64,000 nucleotides of DNA, from contig NZ_JAPEOR010000001.1 of the NCBI RefSeq assembly GCF_026341125.1, positions 3,100,001 to 3,164,000 of the forward strand. Reading direction: 5' to 3'. Made by a program: the position numbers and the translations under genes. This document shows, piece after piece, positions 17,114 through 28,000 of the stretch. Position 1 is the first letter of the stretch. Each line of letters begins with the position of its first letter. Under the pieces are notes generated by a model. The model made no database searches, was not told where the DNA came from, and saw nothing but the letters and a program-made list of their open reading frames with translations. The DNA is from Streptomyces sp. NBC_01142. GTDB lineage: Bacteria; Actinomycetota; Actinomycetes; Streptomycetales; Streptomycetaceae.

Positions 17114-18838
17114 ATGGCTCGTTCCCTGGTCGACTTACTGACCGCGCATGCCTCGCAACAGCCCGACCGGACCGCCTACCGCTATCTCGTCACGGGGGAC
17201 TGCGGCGGAGAGATCCAGAACATCTCGTACGGGCGTCTGGCCGGCCGGTCCCGCGCCATCGCCGCCTGGCTGCAGGAGCGCGGCCTGGCCGGTTCCCGCG
17301 CCATGCTGCTGTACCCGCCCGGCCTCGAGTTCATCTGCGGCTACCTGGGCTGTCTCTCGGCCGGAGTCGTCGCCGTGCCCGGCGTGCCCCCGCAGGGGCG
17401 GTCGCAGAACCACCGCGCCCTGACGCGGATGAAGCGCGTGATCGCCGACGCGGACGCCAAGGTGATCCTGGGCGGCCGTGAGGTGATCGCCGCCCTGGGC
17501 GCCATGGCGGAACACCTGCCCGAACTGGCCGAGATCACCTGCGTCGCCACTGAGGACATTCCCGACGAGGCGGCCGGCTCCTGGCGCGAGCCCGATCTCA
17601 CCGCCGACTCGGTCGCCTTCCTCCAGTACACCTCCGGGTCCACCTCCGCCCCGCGCGGTGTGATGGTGACGCACGGGAACCTGCTGGACAACGAGCGGGT
17701 CATCACCGAGCGGATGGGCCACTCCCCGGACATGATCGCGGAGTACGACCACGAACTGTTCGTCAGCTGGCTGCCCGTGTACCACGACATGGGCCTCATC
17801 GGCCCGGTCCTGAACACGGTCTATCTCGGCGCCACTGCCACGCTCTTCTCGCCCCTGCACTTCCTGCAGCAGCCCGGGCGCTGGCTGACCGCCCTCAGCC
17901 GCTACCGCCCGCACACCAGCGGCGGCCCCAACTTCGCGTACGAGCTGTGCCTGAAGCACGCTGCGCCCGACCTCATCGACGGCCTCGACCTGAGCCGGTG
18001 GAAGGTTGCCTTCAACGGCGCCGAACCGGTGCGGGCAGCCACCCTGCGGCGGTTCAGCGAGACCTTCGGTACGGCCGGCTTCCGCCGCGAGGCCCTGTAC
18101 CCGTGCTACGGCCTGGCCGAGGCCACCCTGATGGTCACCGGCAGCTCGGTGGAGGCCCCGCCCACCCTGATCGAAGCCGCTGCGACCGGGCCGCACGCCG
18201 GCGCGGCGGACGCGGCGGCGGTCAGCTCCGGCCGCCCCGGCCCCGGCATGACCGTGGTGATCGCCGACCCCGAGCGGCAGGAGGAACTGCCCGAGGGCGA
18301 GGCCGGCGAAATCTGGGTCGGCGGCGCGAGCGTCGCCAAGGGCTACTGGCGCAATACCCTCGCCACCCGCGAGACCTTCCGGGCCACTCTGAAGGGCCGG
18401 GAGGGCCGTTTTCTGCGGACCGGTGACCTCGGATTCCTGCGTGACGGCGAACTGTTCGTCACCGGCCGCCTCAAGGACCTGATAGTCATCGACGGGCGCA
18501 ACCACTACCCGCAGGACCTGGAGCTGTCCGCCGAGATGTCCCACTGGGCGCTGCGGCCGGGCTGCACCGCAGCGTTCTCCGTGGACAGCGGAGTTGAGGG
18601 CGAGCGGCCCGTCATCGTCGCCGAGACGGCCCCGGAGGTGGCGGGCGAGTCCGAGAAGATCAACGACCTGATCCGCAGCGCGATCGGCGAGGCCCACGGC
18701 CTGTCGCTGCACGACATCGTGCTGGTCCACCCCGGCACCATCCCCAAGACGTCCAGCGGGAAGATCCAGCGCCGCGCGTCCCGGGCGGCGTACCTCGACG
18801 GCACCCTCTCGGTGGTCGACGCGCCCGCCACGAGTTGA
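17114..18838 (+). CDS. Fatty acyl-AMP ligase (FAAL) starting the polyketide pathway
   Basis: The 574-aa enzyme is an AMP-forming ligase of the FadD32-like FAAL type. Core motifs are LQYTSGSTSAPRGVMVTHGN (~residues 170-190), SWLPVYHDMGLIG, YGLAEATLMVTG, FLRTGDLGFL and ITGRLKDL-like VTGRLKDLIVIDGRNHYPQD. FAALs activate a fatty acid as acyl-AMP and pass it to an ACP rather than to CoA. The likely acceptor is the N-terminal ACP of the adjacent PKS. ATG 17114 follows an AGGTGAG site. Codon 8 is TTA (17135-17137), a rare leucine codon that in Streptomyces depends on bldA tRNA, so entry into the pathway may be under developmental control. Confidence 0.92.
   Translation: MARSLVDLLTAHASQQPDRTAYRYLVTGDCGGEIQNISYGRLAGRSRAIAAWLQERGLAGSRAMLLYPPGLEFICGYLGCLSAGVVAVPGVPPQGRSQNHRALTRMKRVIADADAKVILGGREVIAALGAMAEHLPELAEITCVATEDIPDEAAGSWREPDLTADSVAFLQYTSGSTSAPRGVMVTHGNLLDNERVITERMGHSPDMIAEYDHELFVSWLPVYHDMGLIGPVLNTVYLGATATLFSPLHFLQQPGRWLTALSRYRPHTSGGPNFAYELCLKHAAPDLIDGLDLSRWKVAFNGAEPVRAATLRRFSETFGTAGFRREALYPCYGLAEATLMVTGSSVEAPPTLIEAAATGPHAGAADAAAVSSGRPGPGMTVVIADPERQEELPEGEAGEIWVGGASVAKGYWRNTLATRETFRATLKGREGRFLRTGDLGFLRDGELFVTGRLKDLIVIDGRNHYPQDLELSAEMSHWALRPGCTAAFSVDSGVEGERPVIVAETAPEVAGESEKINDLIRSAIGEAHGLSLHDIVLVHPGTIPKTSSGKIQRRASRAAYLDGTLSVVDAPATS
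17135..17137 (+). promoter_or_regulatory. TTA codon 8 of the acyl-AMP ligase
   Basis: The reading frame is ATG GCT CGT TCC CTG GTC GAC TTA, so the eighth codon is TTA. In Streptomyces TTA is read only by the bldA tRNA. An early position makes a strong block on translation before bldA is active. Confidence 0.8.
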
Positions 18839-18846
18839 CGTCCGCC

Positions 18847-18878
18847 CGCCGTCGGCGCGCGCGTCCGCGCCGACGGCG
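18847..18878 (+). terminator. Strong hairpin between the ligase and PKS genes
   Basis: Arms CGCCGTCGGCGCG (18847-18859) and CGCGCCGACGGCG (18866-18878) pair over 13 bp around a 6-base loop, nine bases after the ligase stop. It should terminate or attenuate transcription, so the PKS gene probably has its own promoter in the following 150 bases. Confidence 0.7.
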
Positions 18879-18913
18879 GCATGACGGACATACGGGTCGT
18901 GCGCCGGTTCCAC

Positions 18914-18990
18914 GGTCGTACGTTGCCCGAATCCGCCGTACGTCGGCCATCAGCCGTACCCCAGGCGTACCAGCCGCATCGGTCGTACGG
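18914..18990 (+). promoter_or_regulatory. Upstream region of the PKS gene with five CGTAC motifs
   Basis: CGTAC recurs at about 18917, 18937, 18955, 18966 and 18984, spaced 20, 18, 11 and 18 bases apart. Two copies are GGTCGTACG. The cluster lies between the hairpin and the PKS start and could be a set of operator sites. This is pattern only; no regulator is assigned. Confidence 0.3.
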
Positions 18991-19029
18991 AAACCGCCTG
19001 AGCCCGAGTTCACGAGGACACCTGTCTAG

Positions 19030-22000
19030 ATGCCTGCGAACGAGACCCCGAAGCAGTTCCCCGAGATATCCATCACGACTCCCGAGGGCGTGCGAGCCTG
19101 GCTGGTGCCGGCCGTCGCCGAGGCGGCCGGGCTCGACCCGCTGGCCGTCGACCCGGAGCGGCCGATCGCCGAATTCGGTCTGGGATCACTTCAGTTGGTG
19201 AGGCTGGCCGCAGACCTCTCGGCGCGGATCGGCCGGTCTTTGGAGCCGTCCCTCGTCTTCAACCACCCGACGATCGCGGCGATCGCCGACGTGGTCTTCG
19301 ACGCACGGCCCGCCGGCGCGGTGGCGGCGGACCCGGCGCCGACGGTAGCGCCCGGACGGGCGGACGACGACATCGCGATCATCTCCATGGCCTGCCGCTT
19401 CCCCGGCGGAGCCGACAGCCCCGAGGCGCTGTGGCGGCTGCTGGCCGAGGGCGAGGACGCCATCGCCGAGGTGCCCGCGGGCCGTTGGGACACCCAGGGG
19501 CTCTACGACCCCGACCCGGAGGCCACCGGCAAGGCGTACACCCTGCGCGGCGGCTTCCTCCGCGACATCGACCGTTTCGACGCGTCCTTCTTCGGGATCT
19601 CGCCGCGCGAGGCCGCGGCCATGGACCCGCAGCAGCGGCTGCTGCTGCAGACCACCTGGGAGGCCATCGAGCGCACCGGCATCGTCCCGGAGACGCTGAA
19701 CGGCAGCTCCACAGGCGTCTACATCGGCCTGTACGACAGCGGATACCTGGCCTCGGCCGGACTGGAGCAGCTCGACGGGCACGTCGGCACGGGCTCGGCA
19801 TCCAGCGTGGCCTCCGGACGTATCGCCTACACCCTCGGACTCCAGGGCCCGGCGCTGACCGTCGACACCGCCTGCTCCTCCTCCCTCGTCGCCCTGCACC
19901 TGGCAGCACGGGCGCTGGCGAACGGCGAGTGCGACCTCGCACTGGCAGGCGGTGCGACGCTGCTGGTGACGCCGCGCGGACACGTCGAGTTCAGCAGGCT
20001 GCGCGGGCTGTCGCCGTCCGGGCAGTGCAGCCCGTTCTCGACCGACGCGGACGGCGTGGTGTGGGCCGAGGGCTGCGGTCTGGTGCTGCTCAAGCGGCTC
20101 GCGGACGCGCGCCGGCACGGTGACCGGGTCCTTGCGGTCGTCAAGGGGTCGGCGATCAACCAGGACGGCCGCAGCCAGGGCCTGAGTGCCCCGAACGGCC
20201 CCGCCCAGGAGCGGGTGCTGCGCGCGGCGCTCGACTCCGCCGGCCTCCGGCCGGACGACCTGGACTACGTCGAGGCGCACGGCACGGGCACGCGGCTCGG
20301 CGACCCCATCGAGGGCGGGGCGCTGGCCGCCGTCTTCGGACCGGGGCGACCGGCCGACCGGCCGCTCGGCGTCGGCTCCCTCAAGTCCAACATCGGTCAC
20401 ACACAGGCCGCGGCGGGCATCGGCGGCGTCATCAAGACGGTACTGGCCCTCGGCCATGAGCTGCTCCCGGCATCGCTGCACGCCGATACCCCGACCGAGC
20501 ACGTCGAGTGGGCGGACAGCGGCCTGCGCGTGCACAGCAGCGCCCAGGCGTGGCCGCGAGGCGACGACCGGGTGCGGCGCGCCGGGGTGAGCGCGTTCGG
20601 GATCAGCGGCACGAACGCGCATGTGGTTCTGGAGGAGGCGCCTTCGGACCTGGCGCGGATGGCCGGCGCGCCGACGCCTGCCCAGCAGCCGCCTGCCCAG
20701 CAGCCGACCACGGGGCAGCCGACCGAGGAGCAGTCGACCGAGGAGCAGTCGGCTGCCGAGCCCGAGCCTGCCCAGGAGCCGACCGCCGAAGAGCCCACCG
20801 CGGAACTGCCCGCAAAGACCCTCTTCCCGCTCTCCGCCCGCACCCTCCCCGCCCTCCGGGGGCAGGCCGGCCGCCTCCTCGAAGTGCTCGCGGCGCAGCC
20901 GCAGTTGCCGCTGCCCGACGTGGCCGCAACGCTGACCCACCACCGTACGCACTTCGAGCACCGAGCCGTCGTCCAGACGAGCAGCCGCGACGAACTGCTG
21001 ACCGCGTTGCGCGGGCTGGCCGAGGGACAGCCCGACGCCGACATGGTCGTCGGCCCCCAACAGACCCTTCTCCCGGGCAAGCTGGCCTTCGTCTTCCCCG
21101 GCCAGGGCGCCCAGTGGGCCGGCATGGCCCGCGATCTGCAGGACCACTCACCGGTGTTCGCGGACGAACTCGACCGGTGCGACGCCGCGCTGCGCCCGTT
21201 CACCACGTGGTCGGTGGCGGCCGTCCTGCGCGGCGACGCGGGCGCCCCGTCCCTGGACCGCGTGGACGTCGTCCAGCCCGTCCTCTTCGCCGTCACCGTG
21301 TCCCTGGCAGCGGTGTGGCGGGCCCGTGGCATACGCCCCGATGCCGTGATCGGGCACAGCCAGGGCGAGGTCGCCGCGGCCTGCGTCGCCGGGGCGCTCA
21401 GCCTCAACGACGCTGCGGCGGTGGTCGCCCTGCGCAGCCAGGCCCTGACCGAGCTGTCCGGCACCGGCACCATGGCGGTCGTCGCCCTGCCGCACACCGA
21501 GGTCGAGGCCCTCCTCGCCGACCTCGGCGGCCGGGTGTCCGTCGCTGCTGTGAACAGCGGCCGGTCGACGGTGATCGCCGGTGACCTGGAGCCACTCGAA
21601 GCTCTGCTCGCCGACCTCGACCGGCAGCACGTGTTCGTCCGCCGCCTCGACGTCGACTACGCCTCCCACAGCGCCCAGGTCGAGCCGGTCCGGCGGGCGA
21701 TCCTCGACGAACTCGACGGCATCACCACGTACCCGACGTCCGTCGCCTGGTACTCCACGGTCCTGGGCGAGCCGGTCACCGAGGAGCTGGAAGCCGACTA
21801 CTGGTACACCAACCTGCGCGAACCCGTCCGCTTCGCGCCCACCGTGGAACGCATGACGGCCGACGGCTACCGGTACTTCGTCGAACTCAGCCCCCACCCG
21901 TCCCTGCTCACCGCCCTGCGCACGGTCGCCGAAGACGCCGGGGCCGCCGAAGACGCCGGGGCTGCCGAAGACACAGCCCGTGACCTGGTCGCCGTCGGAT

Positions 22001-25000
22001 CGCTCCGCCGCGACGAGGACGGGCCCGCCTGCCTGGACCGGGCCGCCGCCGAACTCCACGTCCACGGACGGCAGATCGACTGGCGCCGCCTGGTCGCGGA
22101 TGCCGGAACGGCGGACCTGCCGACGTACGCCTGGGACCTGCAGCGCCACTGGATCGAGCCCGAGTCCGCCGTCGGTGCCCCCGGTCTGTTCGACCGCGCT
22201 GCGCACCCGCTGCTCGGCATCCAGCTGCAGTCGGCGGACGAGACCCGCTGGACCTTCCGCAACGAGTGGTCCCCGGCCACCGCCGACTGGCTGCCCGACC
22301 ACGCCGTGTTCGGGCGGACAGTGGTGTCGGGCACGACCCTGATGGAGCTGTGCCGCGCCGCGCTCGCCGTGGCCTGCCCGGACGATCCGGGTGACGTCAC
22401 CGACCTGCTTCTCCTCTCGCCCCTCACACTGCCCGAGTCCGGCACGGCCGAGGTGTCCATCGAGGTGGTCACTGCCGGTCCCGTACCGGAGATCACCGTG
22501 CACAGCCGTCCGCACTCCCAGGAGGCGGAAGCCAGGGGGTGGACCCTGCACGCCACCGCGTCGGCGTCCGAGCCCGCTCCGGTGGCGGCCGGACCGCCGC
22601 CGGTGTGGCCGGAGGCGGCCGAGCCGGCCTGGAGCCCGCAGACGTACGAGCGGCTCGCCGGGCTCGGCCTCGGCTACGGCCCGGCCTTCCAGGGCGTACG
22701 GTCGGCGGTCACGACCGGCGACGGTGAGCTGCTGGCCCGGCTCTCGCTGCCGTCCGTGGCCCGCGACGCGGCCGACCCGTACCCGGTCCACCCGGCGCTG
22801 CTGGACGCCGCGCTGCACGTGGCCGCTGTGTTCGATACGTCCGACGCGTCCGACGGCCGGGTGCTGCTGCCGGTCGCGGTGGGCCGCTGTGTCCTGCCGC
22901 CCGGTGGCGCGAGTGACCTCATCGCGTCCGTACGGAGGTCGGGCGGCACCGGGACGGACCTCACACTGGACGTGACGCTGTGGGACGCCGACGGTCTCCC
23001 GGCGGGCCGCCTGGAGGGCGTACGGCTGCGGGCCGCGGACCCGGCGGACCTGAACGGCGGCTCGGAGAACGGCCGGCACCTGTACGAGGTGGCGTGGACG
23101 GCCCTGCCCGAAGAGCCCGCCGGGGCGCCGGGCACCGAGTGGGCCGTCCTCGGCGACCTCACGGCCCCCGAGGTCGCGGTGGCCCTGCGAGGCCTTGAGG
23201 CGGCGGGGATCCAGCTGCGTGAAGCGGGCGCCGACGTCCTCGTACGGTTCTGGCCGCGCCGGGCGTCGGATGCCGAACCGGCTGCCGAGGCACAGGAGTT
23301 GGCGGCCACAGCGCTGGCTGAACTGCAGGCGCTGATCGCCCTCCCGCAGGATGAGGCGCCCGCCCGGACCGTCTGGGTGACCTGCGGCGCGGTCGCGGCC
23401 GGCGACGGGGACACCGTGCCGGGCCTGGCCCAGTCGGTGCTGTGGGGCCTGGCCCGCAGCACCCGCACCGAACACCCGGACCTCGGGCTGACCCTGCTCG
23501 ACCTCGAGGGCTCAGACTTCGAGGGCTCAGACTTCGAGGGCTCAGACCGGGAGGGCTACGCCCCCGCGAACGCACTGCTCGCTGCCGTCGCCTACGCCGA
23601 CGAGCCCGAACTCGCCCTCCGTGCGGGCGCGTTGCTCGTCCCGCGGCTGGTGCGCGCCCGTGCCAAGGACGAGTTGCGGATCCCGGCCGGGGACCAGTAC
23701 GAGCTGGCGGGCCAACCGGCGGATGTGACACTGCGCGCGGTGGCGCCCCGGGCCTTGGCCCCCGGCCAGGTGAGGATCCAGGTGCACGCGGCCCGTCTGC
23801 ACCCCACTGCGGCCCCCGTCCCGGGTGACGAAGCACTGCTCGCCGAGTGCGCCGGCGTGCTCACCGAGGTCGGCGCCGGCGTCGAGGGACTCGCCCCCGG
23901 CCTGCGGGTCGTCGCTCTCACCGACACCGCGCCCGGCTCCGAGGCGCTCGCCGACGCCCGGCTGGTCACGGTGCTCCCGGACGACCTGCCGTTCACCACC
24001 GCGGCCGCCCTGCCCCTTGCCCACGTGCCCCTCGACCACGCCGTCGCCGCCGAAGCCGCCGCGCCCGGCCGCGAACAGCTCGGCGCGGCCCTTGCCGCGG
24101 CTGTCGCGTCGGTCGCCGCCGGACAGACGCGTCCCGCACGCGCCCAGGTCCTGCCCGTCACCGCCGCACGCGAGGCGATACGGCGGCGGATCGCATCCGG
24201 CGGCCCCGTCGTCCTCGACCTGGTCGGGCGGCCCACCCTGGTGCCCACCGACGGCACAGTGCTGATCACCGGCGGTCTGGGCGCGGTCGGCCGGCACATC
24301 GCCCGGCTCCTCGCCGGCCACGGCGTCCCCCGCCTGCTGCTGACGTCCCGCCGGGGCGCCGACGACCCGCGCACCGCCGAGGTCACCGCGGAACTGACCG
24401 CGCTCGGTGCCGACATCGAAGTGGCGGCGTGCGACGTCGCCGACGCTACGGCCGTGGCCGGCGTACTCGCCCGTGCCGGCGACGAGTTGCCGCTGCGCGG
24501 CGTTGTGCACTGTGCCGGCGTCCTGGCCGACGGCGTGGTCGCCGACCTGACGCCCGAACGCCTCGCGCAGGTGCTGCGCCCCAAGGTCGACGGCGCCGCC
24601 CACCTGCACCGGCTCACCGCCGACGCGCCGCTCGACCTCTTCCTGCTGGTCTCCTCGGCCGCCGGCGTCGTCGGCAACGCGGGCCAGAGCAACTACGCGG
24701 CGGCCAACACCTTCCTCGACCAACTGGCCCATCACCGAAGGGCCTTGGGCCTGCCCGGCGTCTCGGTCTCCTTCGGCGCCTGGGCGGGCGAGGGACTGGC
24801 CGCCGAACACGCCGACCTGGAGCGGATGGCCCGCCTCGGCCACCGCGCCCTCACCCCCGACCAGGGCCGGGACCTCGTCGAACTGTCCCTGCGGCGAGGC
24901 GCACCGCACCTGGTCGCCTGGGCCCTGGACCTGCCCCGCATGTGGGGGACCGCGGCGGTCGCAGGCGGCGCCACGGCGGCCCTGTGGCGCTCGCTGCTGC

Positions 25001-28000
25001 CCGCGCCCCGCACCGGCCAGGACGGCGGCGACGGCCTGGCCGGCCGCCTGGCCCGGCTGCCGGAGACCGAACGCGCCGCACGCGTCCTGGCCCTGGTCCG
25101 CGAAGAGGCCTCCCGCGCCCTGGGCCTGCGCTCAGCGGAGTCCGTCCGCCCCGACCAGCCGCTGCGCGAACTCGGCATGGACTCGTTGACGGCGGTCGAA
25201 CTCCGCAGCCGCATCGGCACCCGCATCGGCGCCAAACTCCCCGCCACCTTGCTGTTCGACCACCCCACCGCGGCCCGGCTCGCCGAGTACCTGCTGACCA
25301 CCGCACTCGCGACGGGCGGCCGTACGCCCCGTCGGGCCGCGCCCGACAGGCAGCGGATCCGCACGGCGTCGGCACCCGACGAGCCGGTGGCCGTGGTGGC
25401 CATGGCATGCCGCCTGCCGGGCGGAGTGAACGATCCGGAAGACCTCTGGCGCCTGGTCGCGGAGGGCCGTGACGCGGTGGGCCCGTTCCCGGCGGGACGC
25501 TGGGACGTGGAGTCCCTGTACGACCCCGACCCGGAGGTCATGGGCAAGTCGTACGTCCGGGAAGGCGGCTTCCTCGGCGACATCGAGTCCTTCGATGCGG
25601 GCTTCTTCGGGATCACTCCGAAGGAGGCGGCAGCCATGGACCCGCAGCAGCGACTGCTGCTGGAGACGGCGTGGGAGGCGCTGGAGCACGCGGGGATCGT
25701 GCCCGCCGGGCTGGCGGGGAGCACCACCGGTGTGTACGTCGGCATGTTCGGCAGCGACTACCTGGCGGGCTCCCGGCTCGACCAGCTGGACGGGTACGTC
25801 GGTACGGGGTCGGCGCTGAGCGTGGCCTCGGGCCGGCTCGCGTACGCGCTGGGGCTCAACGGCCCGGCGTTGACGGTGGACACGGCGTGCTCGTCGTCGC
25901 TCGTGGCGACGCACCTGGCGGCGCAGGCGCTGCGGTCGGGCGAGTGCGACCTGGCGCTCGCCGGCGGCGTGACGCTGATGGTGACGCCGCAGACCTTCGT
26001 GGAGTTCAGCCGCCTGCGGGGTCTGTCCCCGACCGGCCGCTGCCGTTCCTTCTCCGACGAGGCCGACGGCGCCATCTGGGCCGAGGGCGCGGGCATGGTC
26101 GTCCTGAAGCGCCTGAGTGACGCGCGGCGTGACGGTGACGAGGTGCTGGCGGTGCTGCGCGGCACGGCCGTCAACCAGGACGGCCGCAGCCAGGGGCTGT
26201 CCGCGCCGAACGGTCCGGCTCAGGAACAGGTGATCCGGCGGGCGCTGGAGCTGTCCGGGCTCGAAGCCACCGACATCGACTACGTGGAGGCGCACGGGAC
26301 GGGGACGACGCTGGGCGACCCGATCGAGGCGAACGCCCTGGCGGAGGTCTTCGGCGACTCGCGTCCGCACGGCCGCCCCCTGTACCTGGGCTCGCTCAAG
26401 TCCAACATCGGTCATGCACAGGCGGCTTCGGGTGTGGCCGGGCTGATCAAGGTGGTGCAGTCGCTGCACCACCAGACCCTGCCGGCCACCCTGCACGCCG
26501 GCACGCCCAGCAGGCACATCGACTGGGACGGCAGCGGGCTGGATCTGCTGCAGGAGGCGGTGGCCTGGCCGTCGTCGGGGGAGCGGGTACGGCGCGCCGG
26601 CGTGAGCGCCTTCGGGATCAGCGGAACCAACGCGCATGTCATCGTGGAGGAGGCCCCGCGGGTCGAGGCGGAGCCGAAGGGCGACGTCACACCGGGGAAG
26701 CGGCTGTTCGTGCTGTCCGGCCGCAGTGAGGCCGCCGTGCGGGGGCAGGCCGCGCAGCTGGCCCGGTACGTGACCGAAGGCACCGACCTGCCGGACGTCG
26801 CCCACACCCTGGCACGGCACCGCAGCCACTTCGAGCGGCGCGCGGCGATCGTGGCGGGCGACCGGGACGAACTGCGCGCCGCGCTGCACGCGTTGGCGGC
26901 CGGACGGGCACCCCTGGCAGCGCCTCGCGAGGAGCACACGGGCAAGGTGGCCTTCGTCTTCGCCGGACACGGTGGTCAATGGCCGGGCATGGGCGTGGAG
27001 TTGATGGCCGACTCGGAGGCCTTCCGGGAGGAGCTGGCCCGTATCGACGAGGCAGTACGCCGTCACGTCGGCTGGTCGGTGCTCACTGTGCTGCGGGCGC
27101 CGGAGGAAATCGCCCCCCTCAACCGGACCGAGTTCCTTCAGCCGGTGCTGTTCGCGGTCAACGCGGCGCTGGCCGCCGCCTGGCGTGCGCTCGGCGTCGC
27201 CCCGGACGCCGTGGTCGGGCACAGCCTGGGCGAGATAGCCGCCGCGTACAGCGCGGGCGCCCTCACCCTGGACGACGCCGTGGCCGTGGTGACCGGGCGT
27301 GCCGAGGCGGTCGTACCGCTGGTCGGGCAGGGCGGAATGCTGGCCGTGGAGCTGCCGCGCACACAGATCGAGGAGCTGCTCGCGCCGTACGCGGACCGGC
27401 TGTTCGTCGCGGCGGTCAACAGCGCGCACTCCACTGCCGTCTCCGGCGACGCCGACGCCCTGGCCGAGCTGCGACGACACCTCGACGAGCAGCACATCTC
27501 CGCACGACGGCTGTCGACGCCGTTCGCCTCGCACACCCCCATGATGGATCCGCTCCGCGAGGAACTGCTCGAGCGGTTCTCCGGCATCCGGGGCAGGCGG
27601 ACGCCGACCCCGCTGTACTCGGCGGTGCTGGCCGAGCCCGTGCCCGGTGACCGGCTGGACGCCGCGTACTGGTACGCCAACCTCCGGCAACCCGTCCGCT
27701 TCGCGGACGCGATCCGACGGATGCTGGACGACGGCTACCGCTACTTCGTGGAGCTGAGCCCGCACCCGTCGCTCACCGCGTCGATCGAGGCGGTGGCGGC
27801 CGAGGCCGGGATCGACGCGGTCGGCGTCGGCTCGCTGCGCCGCCAGCAGGACGGGCGCGGCGTTCTGCTGCGCAGGCTGGGGGAGATGTACGCGGCGGGG
27901 CACACGCCCGACTGGCCGGTGCTGTTCCCGGAGGGCCGCCGAGTCGGCCTGCCCACGTACGCGTTCGCCCGCGAGCGCCACTGGCTCGCACCCGCACCCG

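Larger units (their letters stand above)
19366..25300 (+). other. PKS module 1: KS-AT-DH-(ER remnant)-KR-ACP
   Basis: KS1 has VDTACSSSLVALH, EAHGTGT and KSNIGHTQAAAG, so its Cys-His-His set is complete. AT1 has GHSQG and YASH (877-880), the pattern linked to methylmalonyl-CoA. DH1 keeps His1091 and Asp1259, but its HxxxGxxxxP motif ends in Ser1100. The ER region keeps the GroES-like half (ECAGVLTEVGAGVEGLAPGLRVV) but jumps directly to the C-terminal AQVLPVTAAREAIRR, losing the NADPH-binding Rossmann core. KR1 has TGGLGAVG, Ser1876 and Tyr1889, with LAD in place of the B-type LDD. The expected product is an alpha-methyl, alpha,beta-unsaturated acyl-ACP. Confidence 0.8.
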
